Part shown: one piece after another, positions 18,886-27,005 of the stretch
How positions within the stretch are numbered: position 1 is the first letter of the stretch
Layout: the number at the start of each line of letters is the position of its first letter
Assembly: GCA_000153445.1 (NCBI GenBank)
Contig: CH672397.1
Coordinates: forward strand, 292,930 to 356,929
Source of the DNA: a gamma proteobacterium HTCC2207
Lineage (GTDB): Bacteria; Pseudomonadota; Gammaproteobacteria; Pseudomonadales; Porticoccaceae
Direction of reading: 5' to 3'
DNA: 64,000 bases
Translations under genes and position numbers: made by a program
Notes under the pieces: generated by a model
What the model was told of the DNA's origin: nothing
Databases searched by the model: none
What the model saw: the letters and a program-made list of their open reading frames with translations, nothing else

Positions 18886-21064
18886 AAGGGGTGAAGTCCA
18901 AGGTTGCATCGCCGACTGGCTTTTCTGTACAGATAGTTTCAGTCTCATCGCTATTAGTGATTGAACTGTTCGCGCGGTATCTGAATTCAAAGCAGGTAGT
19001 TGAGGCGTCATAGTTTGCATCGTCGCTATCGAGGATACGCCACAAAACCTGAGCCATAGTATTGGCCGTTAAAAAGCTCGGTACATTGCTGGTGCCTGGC
19101 ATGACCTCGGTAATGTTGTAGGTCTTGCCGTTATATAAACCGCTGTAATTGGCCATCACATCAACACTGATTGCCTGGCCTACCGACTGTCCTGTCCAGC
19201 CATTTCTTTCACTCAGTAGCTTGGTATTGGCCGCCGGGGCTTTGGTGTCGGAGTCCAAGACCTCTCCCATAAAGCAGCCAATCGAGTAAGGCGCGTCCTT
19301 GGTGGAGTAGTAAGCGTAGCCTGATATAGCACCATCTCCGTTGATATCGTAAGCATTACATTCATTGAGCGGGTTGCTGCCATCTTTGACATCAGATGGA
19401 CTGTAGTTAAGGTGCTCATAGAGGCCAGCACCAAAATTGGTATCAGTCACTGAGCGGGCAGTCTGTGCATGCAGAGTGTTCTCAATTGTGCCTCCGGCCT
19501 CACCATAGTAAAGCGGAATGCCGTCAGTCATATAGGCGACCGGTTTGCTCGGGTCATGGACATCCATAAGGCAGATCGGCGCGCCGTGGAGATGGTAACC
19601 TTCGCCATTGGGTGAATGTCCGTAACACTGATCGACTTCACCCAGCACAACTGTATCTCTACCCGCGTAGTCCTCTCCGTCTGATGGACCGCAAGTATCA
19701 CCTACACCAGAATTGTTGCTCTGTTTATAGTAGGGCAAAATGACCTGCCCATCGACGCTGAAGCCCAGTACGCCGGTGCCGTCGCAGGAGATATTATTGC
19801 TTGGCTCGCTTAAGTAGGAAGGCGTCAGACGCATAGTGCTACCTGATTGAGAAGGCAGCGATAAACGTCCAATCCAGCTGCTTATACCAACCTGAAGTTG
19901 CTGGTCAGCTCTTGCTGTTTTTAAGCCGTCCGCAATATGTGACACCACCGAAAACTGGTCGGTATTCGCGTTGCAGCTAATGGAGCTGTGCACTGCCGAA
20001 TACTCATTAAAGTGCGCAGTTTTTTCTGCACAACTAAAAGTACCGTCTTGAGGAACATGCAGGTTATTAGCCAGTGCCGTAGCATCAAATCTAACGCGTC
20101 TAGTGGTTATTGGCACAGCGCTTAAGGACTGCGTAATGAGGGCAGCTTGCACATCTGCATGTGTCGCCGAAGAGGATAATTCTAACTCTGAATCTAGCTC
20201 GTAAAGAGTAAACACATACAACGTCTCTAGGCCTGCGCCATCAGCACAGGGTGCTGCATAGGCAATGCCACCAGCTGCCGCGATTTCTGCCGAGGTCATA
20301 TCGCCCTCAGCTGCAGTACCAATTGAAAAGTCGCCCTCGTCTAGAGTCGTAATCGTGCCGGGAATATTGAATATGGAAAACTGAAAGGTAGAACTACCGT
20401 CGCTGTTAACGCTGTGCATAGTCAGCCCTAGATGGGTTGCTAATGCAGATGTACCTTTCCAAGACAGGGAAGGGGAAGTACCACCATTGACGCCGTCACA
20501 GGTGTAGGACAGTGGCAGGTTCACATAATCACTACCGGTTGCTTTAAAAGCATCACTGTTTATAACGGCATTCGACAATACTGGTTGCTGAGTTTTCAGC
20601 ATTAAAATTTCAATTTTTTCACCAATGTCGGCGGCATTAAATAGGGTTGCATTGGGTGCGATAACGTCCTTGATAAGCACGTCGTCTCTAAGACCAAATA
20701 GGTAGCGTAATATGACCAAACCATCTGTCAGTGCGTCAGCCGACCCATTACCATCGATATCGATACTATCGCCAAGGCCGTCTATTTCAGAGACTATTTG
20801 TGCGCCAGTTGTATAGGTGGCATCAGGTGCTAGGGCACTCTCTATCAGCGCAGTATCGGTTAGACCAAACATGCCTCTTAGTAGAAGTAGTCCATCAGTT
20901 AATGCGTCATATTGGCCATTTCCATCTATGTCTAGAGGACCTGCGGCGGTACTGTCATCGGCTGAACTTGTCGTTAAAAATCCTGAGAAGAGGAAAATTG
21001 ATAAGACTGATGCCAAATAGTAATTGTTACGTTTTAGGCGGCGATTGGTGAGCGCTTGAATCAT
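18875..21064 (-). CDS. secreted YHYH-domain/PEBP-like protein with two dockerin-like loops
   Basis: 729 residues with a signal peptide (ASVLSIFLFSGFL, then SSADD). Two calcium-loop repeats follow, DIDGNG-xxDALTDGLLLLR at ~45-63 and DIDGNG-xxDALTDGLVILR at ~102-120, resembling half-dockerin/EF-hand modules. Residues ~155-345 look like a phosphatidylethanolamine-binding-protein fold (LPLSYTCDGVNGG, PSLSWKG, FNIPG). The C-terminal half is a YHYH domain with GYHLHGAPICLMD at ~489 and conserved Cys pairs. YHYH proteins are exported and of unclear function. The ATG at 21064 is chosen over a TTG four codons upstream. The same DALTDGLLLLR module recurs in the collagen-like protein at 21620. Confidence 0.8.
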   Translation of the reverse strand: MIQALTNRRLKRNNYYLASVLSIFLFSGFLTTSSADDSTAAGPLDIDGNGQYDALTDGLLLLRGMFGLTDTALIESALAPDATYTTGAQIVSEIDGLGDSIDIDGNGSADALTDGLVILRYLFGLRDDVLIKDVIAPNATLFNAADIGEKIEILMLKTQQPVLSNAVINSDAFKATGSDYVNLPLSYTCDGVNGGTSPSLSWKGTSALATHLGLTMHSVNSDGSSTFQFSIFNIPGTITTLDEGDFSIGTAAEGDMTSAEIAAAGGIAYAAPCADGAGLETLYVFTLYELDSELELSSSATHADVQAALITQSLSAVPITTRRVRFDATALANNLHVPQDGTFSCAEKTAHFNEYSAVHSSISCNANTDQFSVVSHIADGLKTARADQQLQVGISSWIGRLSLPSQSGSTMRLTPSYLSEPSNNISCDGTGVLGFSVDGQVILPYYKQSNNSGVGDTCGPSDGEDYAGRDTVVLGEVDQCYGHSPNGEGYHLHGAPICLMDVHDPSKPVAYMTDGIPLYYGEAGGTIENTLHAQTARSVTDTNFGAGLYEHLNYSPSDVKDGSNPLNECNAYDINGDGAISGYAYYSTKDAPYSIGCFMGEVLDSDTKAPAANTKLLSERNGWTGQSVGQAISVDVMANYSGLYNGKTYNITEVMPGTSNVPSFLTANTMAQVLWRILDSDDANYDASTTCFEFRYRANSSITNSDETETICTEKPVGDATLDFTPFGN

Positions 21065-21180
21065 TTTTATAACCAATGTTATTTGGTTGTAGAGTATCTA
21101 AAGTTTTTTACTTTATCCACTTATGATTAAAGCTTTGATGCCATCTCTGTAACGCCAGAAAACGATTCTGCGTAAGGCAC

Positions 21181-21206
21181 AAAAAAGCCCCTGAAAAAAC
21201 AGAGGC
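21181..21206 (-). terminator. tRNA-type terminator beside the leftmost att copy
   Basis: On the minus strand GCCTCTG-TTTTTT-CAGGGGC followed by six T. It sits immediately downstream (leftward) of the att copy at 21218, as expected for the original terminator of tRNA-Ser displaced by island integration. Similar hairpins lie beside the copies at 38830 and 45571. Confidence 0.75.
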
Positions 21207-21217
21207 TTCTTTGATCT

Positions 21218-21235
21218 ATATGGCGGTGGGATAGA
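21218..21235. other. att core copy (left end of the island)
   Basis: ATATGGCGGTGGGATAGA, whose first 17 bases equal the bases at 45568-45584 across the tRNA-Ser(UGA) 3' end (TATCCCACCGCCA on the minus strand). A tRNA-type terminator is on its left and the island's 259-bp arm begins here. Confidence 0.85.
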
Positions 21236-21476
21236 ACCTCATCTCCTGCTTCCGGCTCCATTAGCCTTGTCAGCTAACGTGTTTGCTAGTGTTCCAGCAA
21301 GGTAGTTCGATGTCAACGGCCTTAAAATACCTACTGTTTTGTCTACTTAGCTTCAAAGGCTTGGCAGTCTTCAGAGACTTTATAGCCCCCCCCCCGCAGG
21401 TGACCATAGGGGGTACCCGTGTATATATAGGTGTGGTCGGAGGTTTTGAGGTGTAAGGGCTTTGTAAACTAGTTGG
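21218..21476. repeat. 259-bp inverted repeat, left arm
   Basis: Matches the reverse complement of 26046-26303 from end to end by eye. The only difference is a run of ten C here against nine G in the other arm. It starts with the att core. No open reading frame of interest lies inside it. The two arms bracket 4.6 kb carrying the fibre gene and two small genes. Confidence 0.95.
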
Positions 21477-21564
21477 ATTGGTTAACCTTAATTGCTCCCT
21501 AGATTTAGACGACAATAAGAATTGTCCATTTGAAGGCTGTGGAGTCGACTCGCTCTAGCTCTTA

Positions 21565-21593
21565 TTGGACTAGGCGGGCTATTCAGTTATGAT
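21565..21593 (+). promoter_or_regulatory. promoter of the collagen-like gene
   Basis: TTGGAC, 17-bp spacer, TATGAT. The spacer and -10 region (GGCTATTCAGTTATGATTA) are nearly identical to those of the promoter at 29856 in the neighbouring segment. It lies just inside the inverted repeat and 26 bp before the start codon, so it would move with the gene if the segment inverted. Confidence 0.6.
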
Positions 21594-21619
21594 TAGCCGA
21601 ATTATCTACGGTTAAGCTC

Positions 21620-24600
21620 ATGCTCACTCTATTAAATCGTTTGCCCAAATACTTCGTTGTTATCTTAGGCTGCTTAGCCATCTCTTTTTCATATGCTCAG
21701 GAATTTAGAGCGGACGATACATCCATTCTTGATATTGATGGTTCTGGTGAGGTTGATGCCTTAACAGATGGCCTTTTATTATTAAGATCAATGTTTGGAA
21801 TCAGTGATGAAGTCCTAATAAATGGAGTTGTATCACCTAATGCCTCTGTTACTGAATCCGCGGCTATTGATTCCTATATATCCGCGATTAGAGGCACGAC
21901 ATTTGGAGAATTAACTTCTGGTGGTGGCTCTCAAGGTGCCACAGGAACTGGATTAAATAATAAAGGAACGTGGGTAAGTTCAACCTATTCATCTGGTGAT
22001 TATGTTTTTTACAGTACAAGTGCTAGTGATACTACAAGTACTATGTGGATTTTGAAGGGTGATACAGACTATGTTTCTAATGTCGAGCCTTATGACGATC
22101 TAACGAATTGGATAATCTTCCAAGCTCCAAAAGGTGATAAGGGAGACACAGGAGCCACAGGTGCCGCTGGTGTAGCTGGTCCTCAGGGTATAGCAGGAGC
22201 TAAGGGTGATGCAGGAACTGATGGAGCCAAGGGAGATGCAGGTGCTGATGGTTCTGATGGAGCTAAAGGAGATACAGGAGCTAAAGGTGATACAGGTTCT
22301 CAAGGTGTAGCAGGAACTGATGGAACTGATGGCGCAAAGGGCGATCAAGGAATCCAAGGTGTCAAAGGTGATAAGGGAGACACAGGAGCCACAGGTGCCG
22401 CTGGTGTAGCTGGTCCTCAGGGTATAGCAGGAGCTAAGGGTGATGCAGGAACTGATGGAGCCAAGGGAGATGCAGGTGCTGATGGTTCTGATGGAGCTAA
22501 AGGAGATACAGGAGCTAAAGGTGATACAGGTTCTCAAGGTGTAGCAGGAACTGATGGAACTGATGGCGCAAAGGGCGATCAAGGAATCCAAGGTGTCAAA
22601 GGTGATAAGGGAGACACAGGAGCCACAGGTGCCGCTGGTGTAGCTGGTCCTCAGGGTATAGCAGGAGCTAAGGGTGATGCAGGAACTGATGGAGCCAAGG
22701 GAGATGCAGGTGCTGATGGTTCTGATGGAGCTAAAGGAGATACAGGAGCTAAAGGTGATACAGGTTCTCAAGGTGTAGCAGGAACTGATGGTTCTGATGG
22801 CGCAAAGGGCGATCAAGGAATCCAAGGCGTCAAAGGTGATACAGGCTCTCAGGGTGTAGCAGGAACTGATGGAGCCAAGGGAGATGCAGGTGCTGATGGT
22901 TCTGATGGAGCTAAAGGAGATACAGGAGCTAAAGGAGATACAGGTTCTCAAGGTGTAGCAGGAACTGATGGTTCTGATGGCGCAAAGGGCGATCAAGGAA
23001 TCCAAGGCGTCAAAGGTGATACAGGCTCTCAGGGTGTAGCAGGAACTGATGGAACTGATGGCGCAAAGGGCGATCAAGGAATCCAAGGCGTCAAAGGTGA
23101 TACAGGCTCTCAGGGTGTAGCTGGAACTAATGGTTCTGATGGCGCAAAGGGTGATCAAGGAATCCAAGGCGTCAAAGGTGATACAGGCTCTCAGGGTGTA
23201 GCAGGAACTGATGGAGCCACAGGAGCTAAAGGTGATGCAGGAACGAATGGTACAAATGGTGTTGATGGAGCCAAGGGAGATACAGGCTCTCAGGGTATAG
23301 CTGGAGTTAAGGGTGATGCAGGTGCTGATGGTTCTGATGGAGCTAAAGGAGATACAGGAGCCAAGGGAGATACTGGTTCTCAAGGTGTAGCTGGAACTGA
23401 TGGAGCCAAGGGAGATACAGGTGCCAGTGGAGCTAAGGGAGATACTGGTGCCACTGGCGCAACTGGCCCTCAAGGAGCAACTGGTATAGCAGGGGCAGAT
23501 GGTTCTGATGGAGCTGATGGAGCTGATGGAGCAACTGGCCCTCAAGGAGCAACTGGCCCTCAAGGAGCAACTGGCCCTCAAGGAGCAACTGGTATAGCAG
23601 GGGCAGATGGTTTGGATGGAGCAACAGGAGCATCGGGCGTTGCTGGCAGTGTCACAGAACTAACTGATGCATTGGTCGAAGATTACTCTGTGTATCTTGG
23701 AAATAACCCATCGGCAACGACCGATACTGCACAGTACAATGTTGCAATAGGAATGACTGCATTGGATGCAGTTACTACTGGAGATAGCAACGTTGCTGTT
23801 GGTCACGACGCTTTAACTTCAAATACCACAGGCAATTCGAACACCGCCTCTGGTTCCTTTGCTTTAAAATCGAACACTACAGGGATGCGCAATACGGCTT
23901 TAGGTGCTAACACCTTAGATGACAACACTACAGGTAGCTACAACACAGCCTCAGGCGCCTATGCTCTACAATCGAATACCACAGGCTATAACAACACTGC
24001 CTCGGGTGACTCCGCTTTATATTACAACACCGAAGGTATTGGAAATACTGCCTTCGGTAACGCTGTTTTAGTATCAAACACAACAGGTAGTCATAACACC
24101 GCCTCTGGTTCTTATGCTTCAAATAGAAACACTACAGGAGATTACAACACCGCCACAGGTACCTATGCGTTATACGGAAACATAACAGGTTCCAAGAATA
24201 CTGCTTCAGGTAATCGAGCTTTATACTCTAATACCACAGGTAACTACAACACAGCCAACGGTACTAATGCTCTCTACAGTAATACTGCGGGCTATGACAA
24301 CACCGCCACTGGAACTGATGCACTCTACTCCAGCACTACAGGCTACCAAAATACCGCTAGCGGAGTTCAATCACTTATGCGAAATACAACGGGCTGGGCT
24401 AATACCGCGGTCGGTGACCATGCGCTCTGGAGCGTCACGACGAGCAATTTCAATACTGCGACCGGCGGCTCTGCGCTCTTCAATAGCACCGGCAATCAAA
24501 ACACCGCTAACGGTTACTTTGCTCTATACAACAACACCACGGGCGACAACAATGTGGCGGTAGGCTATGCACTCTACACGAATACTACGGGTTCTCAGAA

Positions 24601-25093
24601 TACGGCCATTGGATATGGTGCTGATGTAGCTAGTGGTGATTTAACCAATGCTACTGCTATTGGTAATGGCGCAATAGTTACAGCCAGTAATACTATTCAG
24701 TTGGGAAATGCGTCTGTAACAAACGTAGTAACAAGCGGCCGTTTGTTAGCCGACATGTATTTGATTGCCTCAGACAGAAGGCTTAAAAAAGACATTGTGG
24801 ATACGCGTTATGGTTTAAATACAATTCTTGAATTACGCCCAGTAGACTATAAAGTGAAGTCTAATAATTTAGAGCGAATTGGTTTTATAGCCCAAGAGCT
24901 AAGGCCAATAGTGCCTGAAGTGGTAAAAGGTATTGAGGGTGATTTAGAAAAAGGTGAGACGCTGAGGGTCGCCTATACAAGCTTAATCCCTGTGCTGACT
25001 AAAGCGATCCAAGAACAGCAGTTGCTGATTGAAGCTCAAGACAAGGTGATACAGCAACTTCAAAAAGACGTGCTAATACTTAAGCAAAAATAG
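21620..25093 (+). CDS. secreted collagen-like/beta-roll fibre protein with C-terminal S74 chaperone domain
   Basis: 1157 residues. The signal peptide (residues 1-26) is followed by a dockerin-like calcium module (DIDGSGEVDALTDGLLLLR, ~34-52). A Trp/Tyr-rich segment at ~110-165 is perhaps a carbohydrate-binding type. A Gly-X-Y collagen-like region, mostly KGD/TGA/TGS triplets, spans ~170-677. About sixteen 17-residue repeats of the form NTAxGxxALxxNTTGxx (~706-1020) resemble the YadA-type trimeric beta-roll. SDRRLKKD at ~1051 starts an S74 auto-cleaving intramolecular chaperone domain, and a coiled coil ends the chain. This is the plan of a trimeric fibre, as in phage tail fibres or adhesins. 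Here it has a signal peptide and no phage genes beside it, so a cell-surface or secreted fibre is inferred. Codon use is AT-rich compared with the backbone. Confidence 0.9.
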   Translation: MLTLLNRLPKYFVVILGCLAISFSYAQEFRADDTSILDIDGSGEVDALTDGLLLLRSMFGISDEVLINGVVSPNASVTESAAIDSYISAIRGTTFGELTSGGGSQGATGTGLNNKGTWVSSTYSSGDYVFYSTSASDTTSTMWILKGDTDYVSNVEPYDDLTNWIIFQAPKGDKGDTGATGAAGVAGPQGIAGAKGDAGTDGAKGDAGADGSDGAKGDTGAKGDTGSQGVAGTDGTDGAKGDQGIQGVKGDKGDTGATGAAGVAGPQGIAGAKGDAGTDGAKGDAGADGSDGAKGDTGAKGDTGSQGVAGTDGTDGAKGDQGIQGVKGDKGDTGATGAAGVAGPQGIAGAKGDAGTDGAKGDAGADGSDGAKGDTGAKGDTGSQGVAGTDGSDGAKGDQGIQGVKGDTGSQGVAGTDGAKGDAGADGSDGAKGDTGAKGDTGSQGVAGTDGSDGAKGDQGIQGVKGDTGSQGVAGTDGTDGAKGDQGIQGVKGDTGSQGVAGTNGSDGAKGDQGIQGVKGDTGSQGVAGTDGATGAKGDAGTNGTNGVDGAKGDTGSQGIAGVKGDAGADGSDGAKGDTGAKGDTGSQGVAGTDGAKGDTGASGAKGDTGATGATGPQGATGIAGADGSDGADGADGATGPQGATGPQGATGPQGATGIAGADGLDGATGASGVAGSVTELTDALVEDYSVYLGNNPSATTDTAQYNVAIGMTALDAVTTGDSNVAVGHDALTSNTTGNSNTASGSFALKSNTTGMRNTALGANTLDDNTTGSYNTASGAYALQSNTTGYNNTASGDSALYYNTEGIGNTAFGNAVLVSNTTGSHNTASGSYASNRNTTGDYNTATGTYALYGNITGSKNTASGNRALYSNTTGNYNTANGTNALYSNTAGYDNTATGTDALYSSTTGYQNTASGVQSLMRNTTGWANTAVGDHALWSVTTSNFNTATGGSALFNSTGNQNTANGYFALYNNTTGDNNVAVGYALYTNTTGSQNTAIGYGADVASGDLTNATAIGNGAIVTASNTIQLGNASVTNVVTSGRLLADMYLIASDRRLKKDIVDTRYGLNTILELRPVDYKVKSNNLERIGFIAQELRPIVPEVVKGIEGDLEKGETLRVAYTSLIPVLTKAIQEQQLLIEAQDKVIQQLQKDVLILKQK
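22136..22837 (+). repeat. 234-bp tandem repeat in the collagen-like region
   Basis: Three consecutive 234-bp (78-codon) units start at 22136, 22370 and 22604. The first two appear identical and the third differs near its end. Shorter variants continue to about 23220. Such perfect repeats point to recent expansion and are likely to vary in copy number. Confidence 0.9.
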
Positions 25094-25101
25094 GTTAAGT
25101 A

Positions 25102-25428
25102 ATGAAGCGATTACTTTTGTTAATCCTATTAGCCTTCTCCATACCTACTTTAGCGGTTGACACTACCTTTGATTGGTCTGGTCTTGAGAGAAGTAAGATA
25201 AGCCTTGAAGCACCTTTACTAATCGTAAAAGGCTCCTTAGGTTTCCTAGGGTGCGGTTACATCAACACTGATTCCTGTATTGATGAAGCCTGTGCCATAG
25301 TATCTGGAGTTAATACTCATGATGGTATGCTCAAAGCATCAGTAAAGGCTGTGTCTAAGGATGCTACTGAACTTGGTATTGAGGTTGGTATGACAGGTGC
25401 TGAGGCTATAGAAGTAAAGGCTCAATAG
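25102..25428 (+). CDS. DUF1805-like small exported protein
   Basis: 108 residues. The first ~18 (MKRLLLLILLAFSIPTLA) form a signal peptide. The remainder, with GFLGCGYINTDSC, EACAIVSGVNTHDGML and LGIEVGMTGAEAI, matches the plan of the DUF1805 (YunC-like) family, normally a small cytosolic protein of unknown role. An exported version is unusual. It starts 8 bp after the fibre gene stop, so the two are probably one operon. Confidence 0.7.
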   Translation: MKRLLLLILLAFSIPTLAVDTTFDWSGLERSKISLEAPLLIVKGSLGFLGCGYINTDSCIDEACAIVSGVNTHDGMLKASVKAVSKDATELGIEVGMTGAEAIEVKAQ

Positions 25429-25435
25429 GAGGGCT

Positions 25436-25669
25436 ATGAAAACCTACCTCCTTACCCTCATCGGTGTAATAGTCTCTGGATACGTCAGCTTCTACGCAGC
25501 CCTTGGCTGTTTTCGTGTTCTGCTCTGGATCTTTGATTATGAGCTTACTGCAACTCAACGGATCTTTGTATCAGAGAACGGCTACTTAGCCTTTATTGCA
25601 GGGATGGTAGTTGGAATGGTTGTGTTCTGGAGGCTGTTTAGGGTGCAAAAGGTACAGCACTTTAATTAG
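25436..25669 (+). CDS. small membrane protein with two predicted helices
   Basis: 77 residues, starting 7 bp after the DUF1805-like gene with a good ribosome site (AGGAGG) just before the ATG. Helices are expected at about residues 4-33 (LLTLIGVIVSGYVSFYAALG) and 50-68 (YLAFIAGMVVGMVVFW), with a short basic tail. I know no family for it. Its position suggests a role with the fibre operon. Confidence 0.65.
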   Translation: MKTYLLTLIGVIVSGYVSFYAALGCFRVLLWIFDYELTATQRIFVSENGYLAFIAGMVVGMVVFWRLFRVQKVQHFN

Positions 25670-26045
25670 GTACAGGTAATGTAAGAGGGGCTAGTTTAGT
25701 TTTTACGTATAATGTAGTAACAAAACAAATTCTTATTAGTTACTTTAAAGTCCTTTTAAGTTAACGCTATATGCATTAATTAAGGGTTTAAAAGTAAACC
25801 CTTAAGATTTAGTTGAAGTCTTTTAAGCAACCTCCAATAACAACCCTTGTTCTTTTTTAAAAAAGCTTAAAAAAAGCATTTACATAAGGCTTATAGATAA
25901 AAGATAAAAGATATTTAAATGAAGAGTTGCCGTAAGAGATGCAGTTAAAAAATTTAGATATTTCAAAACTCTACATGCTACACAGTAGATACGAAGAAAC
26001 TCAGTCTTTTGGATCACTTTATTAGTGTTTATTTTATAAATTAAC
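25670..26045. other. AT-rich spacer without genes
   Basis: No credible open frame. A perfect 10-bp palindrome (TAAGGGTTTA / TAAACCCTTA, 25781-25804, 4-bp loop) may act as a weak transcript end after the fibre operon, though no T run follows it. The spacer ends at the right inverted-repeat arm. Confidence 0.5.
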
Positions 26046-26303
26046 CCAACTAGTTTACAAAGCCCTTACACCTCAAAACCTCCGACCACACCTATATATA
26101 CACGGGTACCCCCTATGGTCACCTGCGGGGGGGGGCTATAAAGTCTCTGAAGACTGCCAAGCCTTTGAAGCTAAGTAGACAAAACAGTAGGTATTTTAAG
26201 GCCGTTGACATCGAACTACCTTGCTGGAACACTAGCAAACACGTTAGCTGACAAGGCTAATGGAGCCGGAAGCAGGAGATGAGGTTCTATCCCACCGCCA
26301 TAT
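26046..26303. repeat. 259-bp inverted repeat, right arm (258 bp)
   Basis: Reverse complement of 21218-21476 with nine instead of ten bases in the homopolymer. Its outer end carries the att core in inverted orientation and runs straight into the 82-bp second inverted repeat, so both integration arms meet here. Confidence 0.95.
26286..26303. other. inverted att core flanked by both island arms (attP-like)
   Basis: TCTATCCCACCGCCATAT, the reverse complement of the core at 21218 and 28229. On one side is the left-end arm of the island (26046-26285) and on the other the integrase-side arm (26304-26367). That is the arrangement expected in the excised circular form or at a junction of two copies, but here it is in reverse orientation. 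Confidence 0.8.
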
Positions 26304-26367
26304 TTATGCTTCAAAAGCTCTACAGCCCTTGTTAGCTCTCGATTATTTCGAGACTAATGAGGAGCAG
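26286..26367. repeat. 82-bp inverted repeat, left copy
   Basis: Identical by eye to the reverse complement of 28165-28246. It includes the att core and the upstream region plus first codons of the integrase at 27006-28175. The two copies bracket the lipoprotein and the integrase. Confidence 0.93.
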
Positions 26368-26401
26368 ATTAAACTACGTCAAAATAGAAAAATTTAAGTC
26401 A

Positions 26402-26908
26402 CTAGTCTTTGTATTTTTGGAAGTAATTGTTACTAACATTTTGGAGCTTCCAAAGCCCCTGATCGAAAAATATTCCTCTTTTTGCTAAGAACTTGCCTAA
26501 GTTTCGAAACTCAATCTCATCCCTCATGCCTCCATTACCTACCATGCCTTCGTTTTGGCCCATGGTATACACGGATGTGAAACCTTTGACAGATTCAGTA
26601 GTTTGATTTACCAGACGATCGCTAGAATCGAATTTTAATTCATATCGCTCTACACGATGTGAATTTCCAGCTGCGACAAGATTAACAATTGGAACCCATA
26701 CCATATTACTGCTCTTCGATTTTCTAATATAGTAAATCATGGTAACTTGCGGCTCTCTGTCTACCACAGAAAATGGAGGACCATATTTATCCACTATGTC
26801 AGACATGGTCGACCCTTCAATAAATGTGGTTTGGGATGGGCTATTTATATCAACAGTTGAGCATGAAGCCATCAAAATGGTTAAAAAAATTAAAAGTAGC
26901 TTATTCAT
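26402..26908 (-). CDS. small lipoprotein, BamE/SmpA-like in style
   Basis: 168 residues. The signal peptide MNKLLLIFLTILMASC carries a lipobox ending at Cys 16. The segment IEGSTMSDIVDKYGPPFSVVDREPQVTMIYY resembles the start of the BamE/OmlA-type fold (a helix followed by strands). The overall match is weak and the function unknown. It lies between the two copies of the 82-bp inverted repeat, downstream of the integrase. Confidence 0.65.
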   Translation of the reverse strand: MNKLLLIFLTILMASCSTVDINSPSQTTFIEGSTMSDIVDKYGPPFSVVDREPQVTMIYYIRKSKSSNMVWVPIVNLVAAGNSHRVERYELKFDSSDRLVNQTTESVKGFTSVYTMGQNEGMVGNGGMRDEIEFRNLGKFLAKRGIFFDQGLWKLQNVSNNYFQKYKD

Positions 26909-27005
26909 CAGAGCTGGTCCTCTTGGAATTTAATTCTATCTTAGGTTACTTTAGTGATCTCCTAATCTTAACCGAATAGCCCATCCAGTCAAGTCAGGTG
27001 AAGGA

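Noticed and set aside
22100-23581. Long antisense frame of 493 codons on the minus strand across the collagen-like gene
   Set aside because: It arises from the repeated Gly-X-Y codons read backwards, giving Ser/Cys/Thr-rich low-complexity sequence without start signals or function.
21218-26303. Insertion sequence or composite transposon bounded by the 259-bp repeats
   Set aside because: No transposase lies inside, no target duplication is seen, and the repeat ends coincide with the tRNA-derived att core. Integrase-related duplication fits better.
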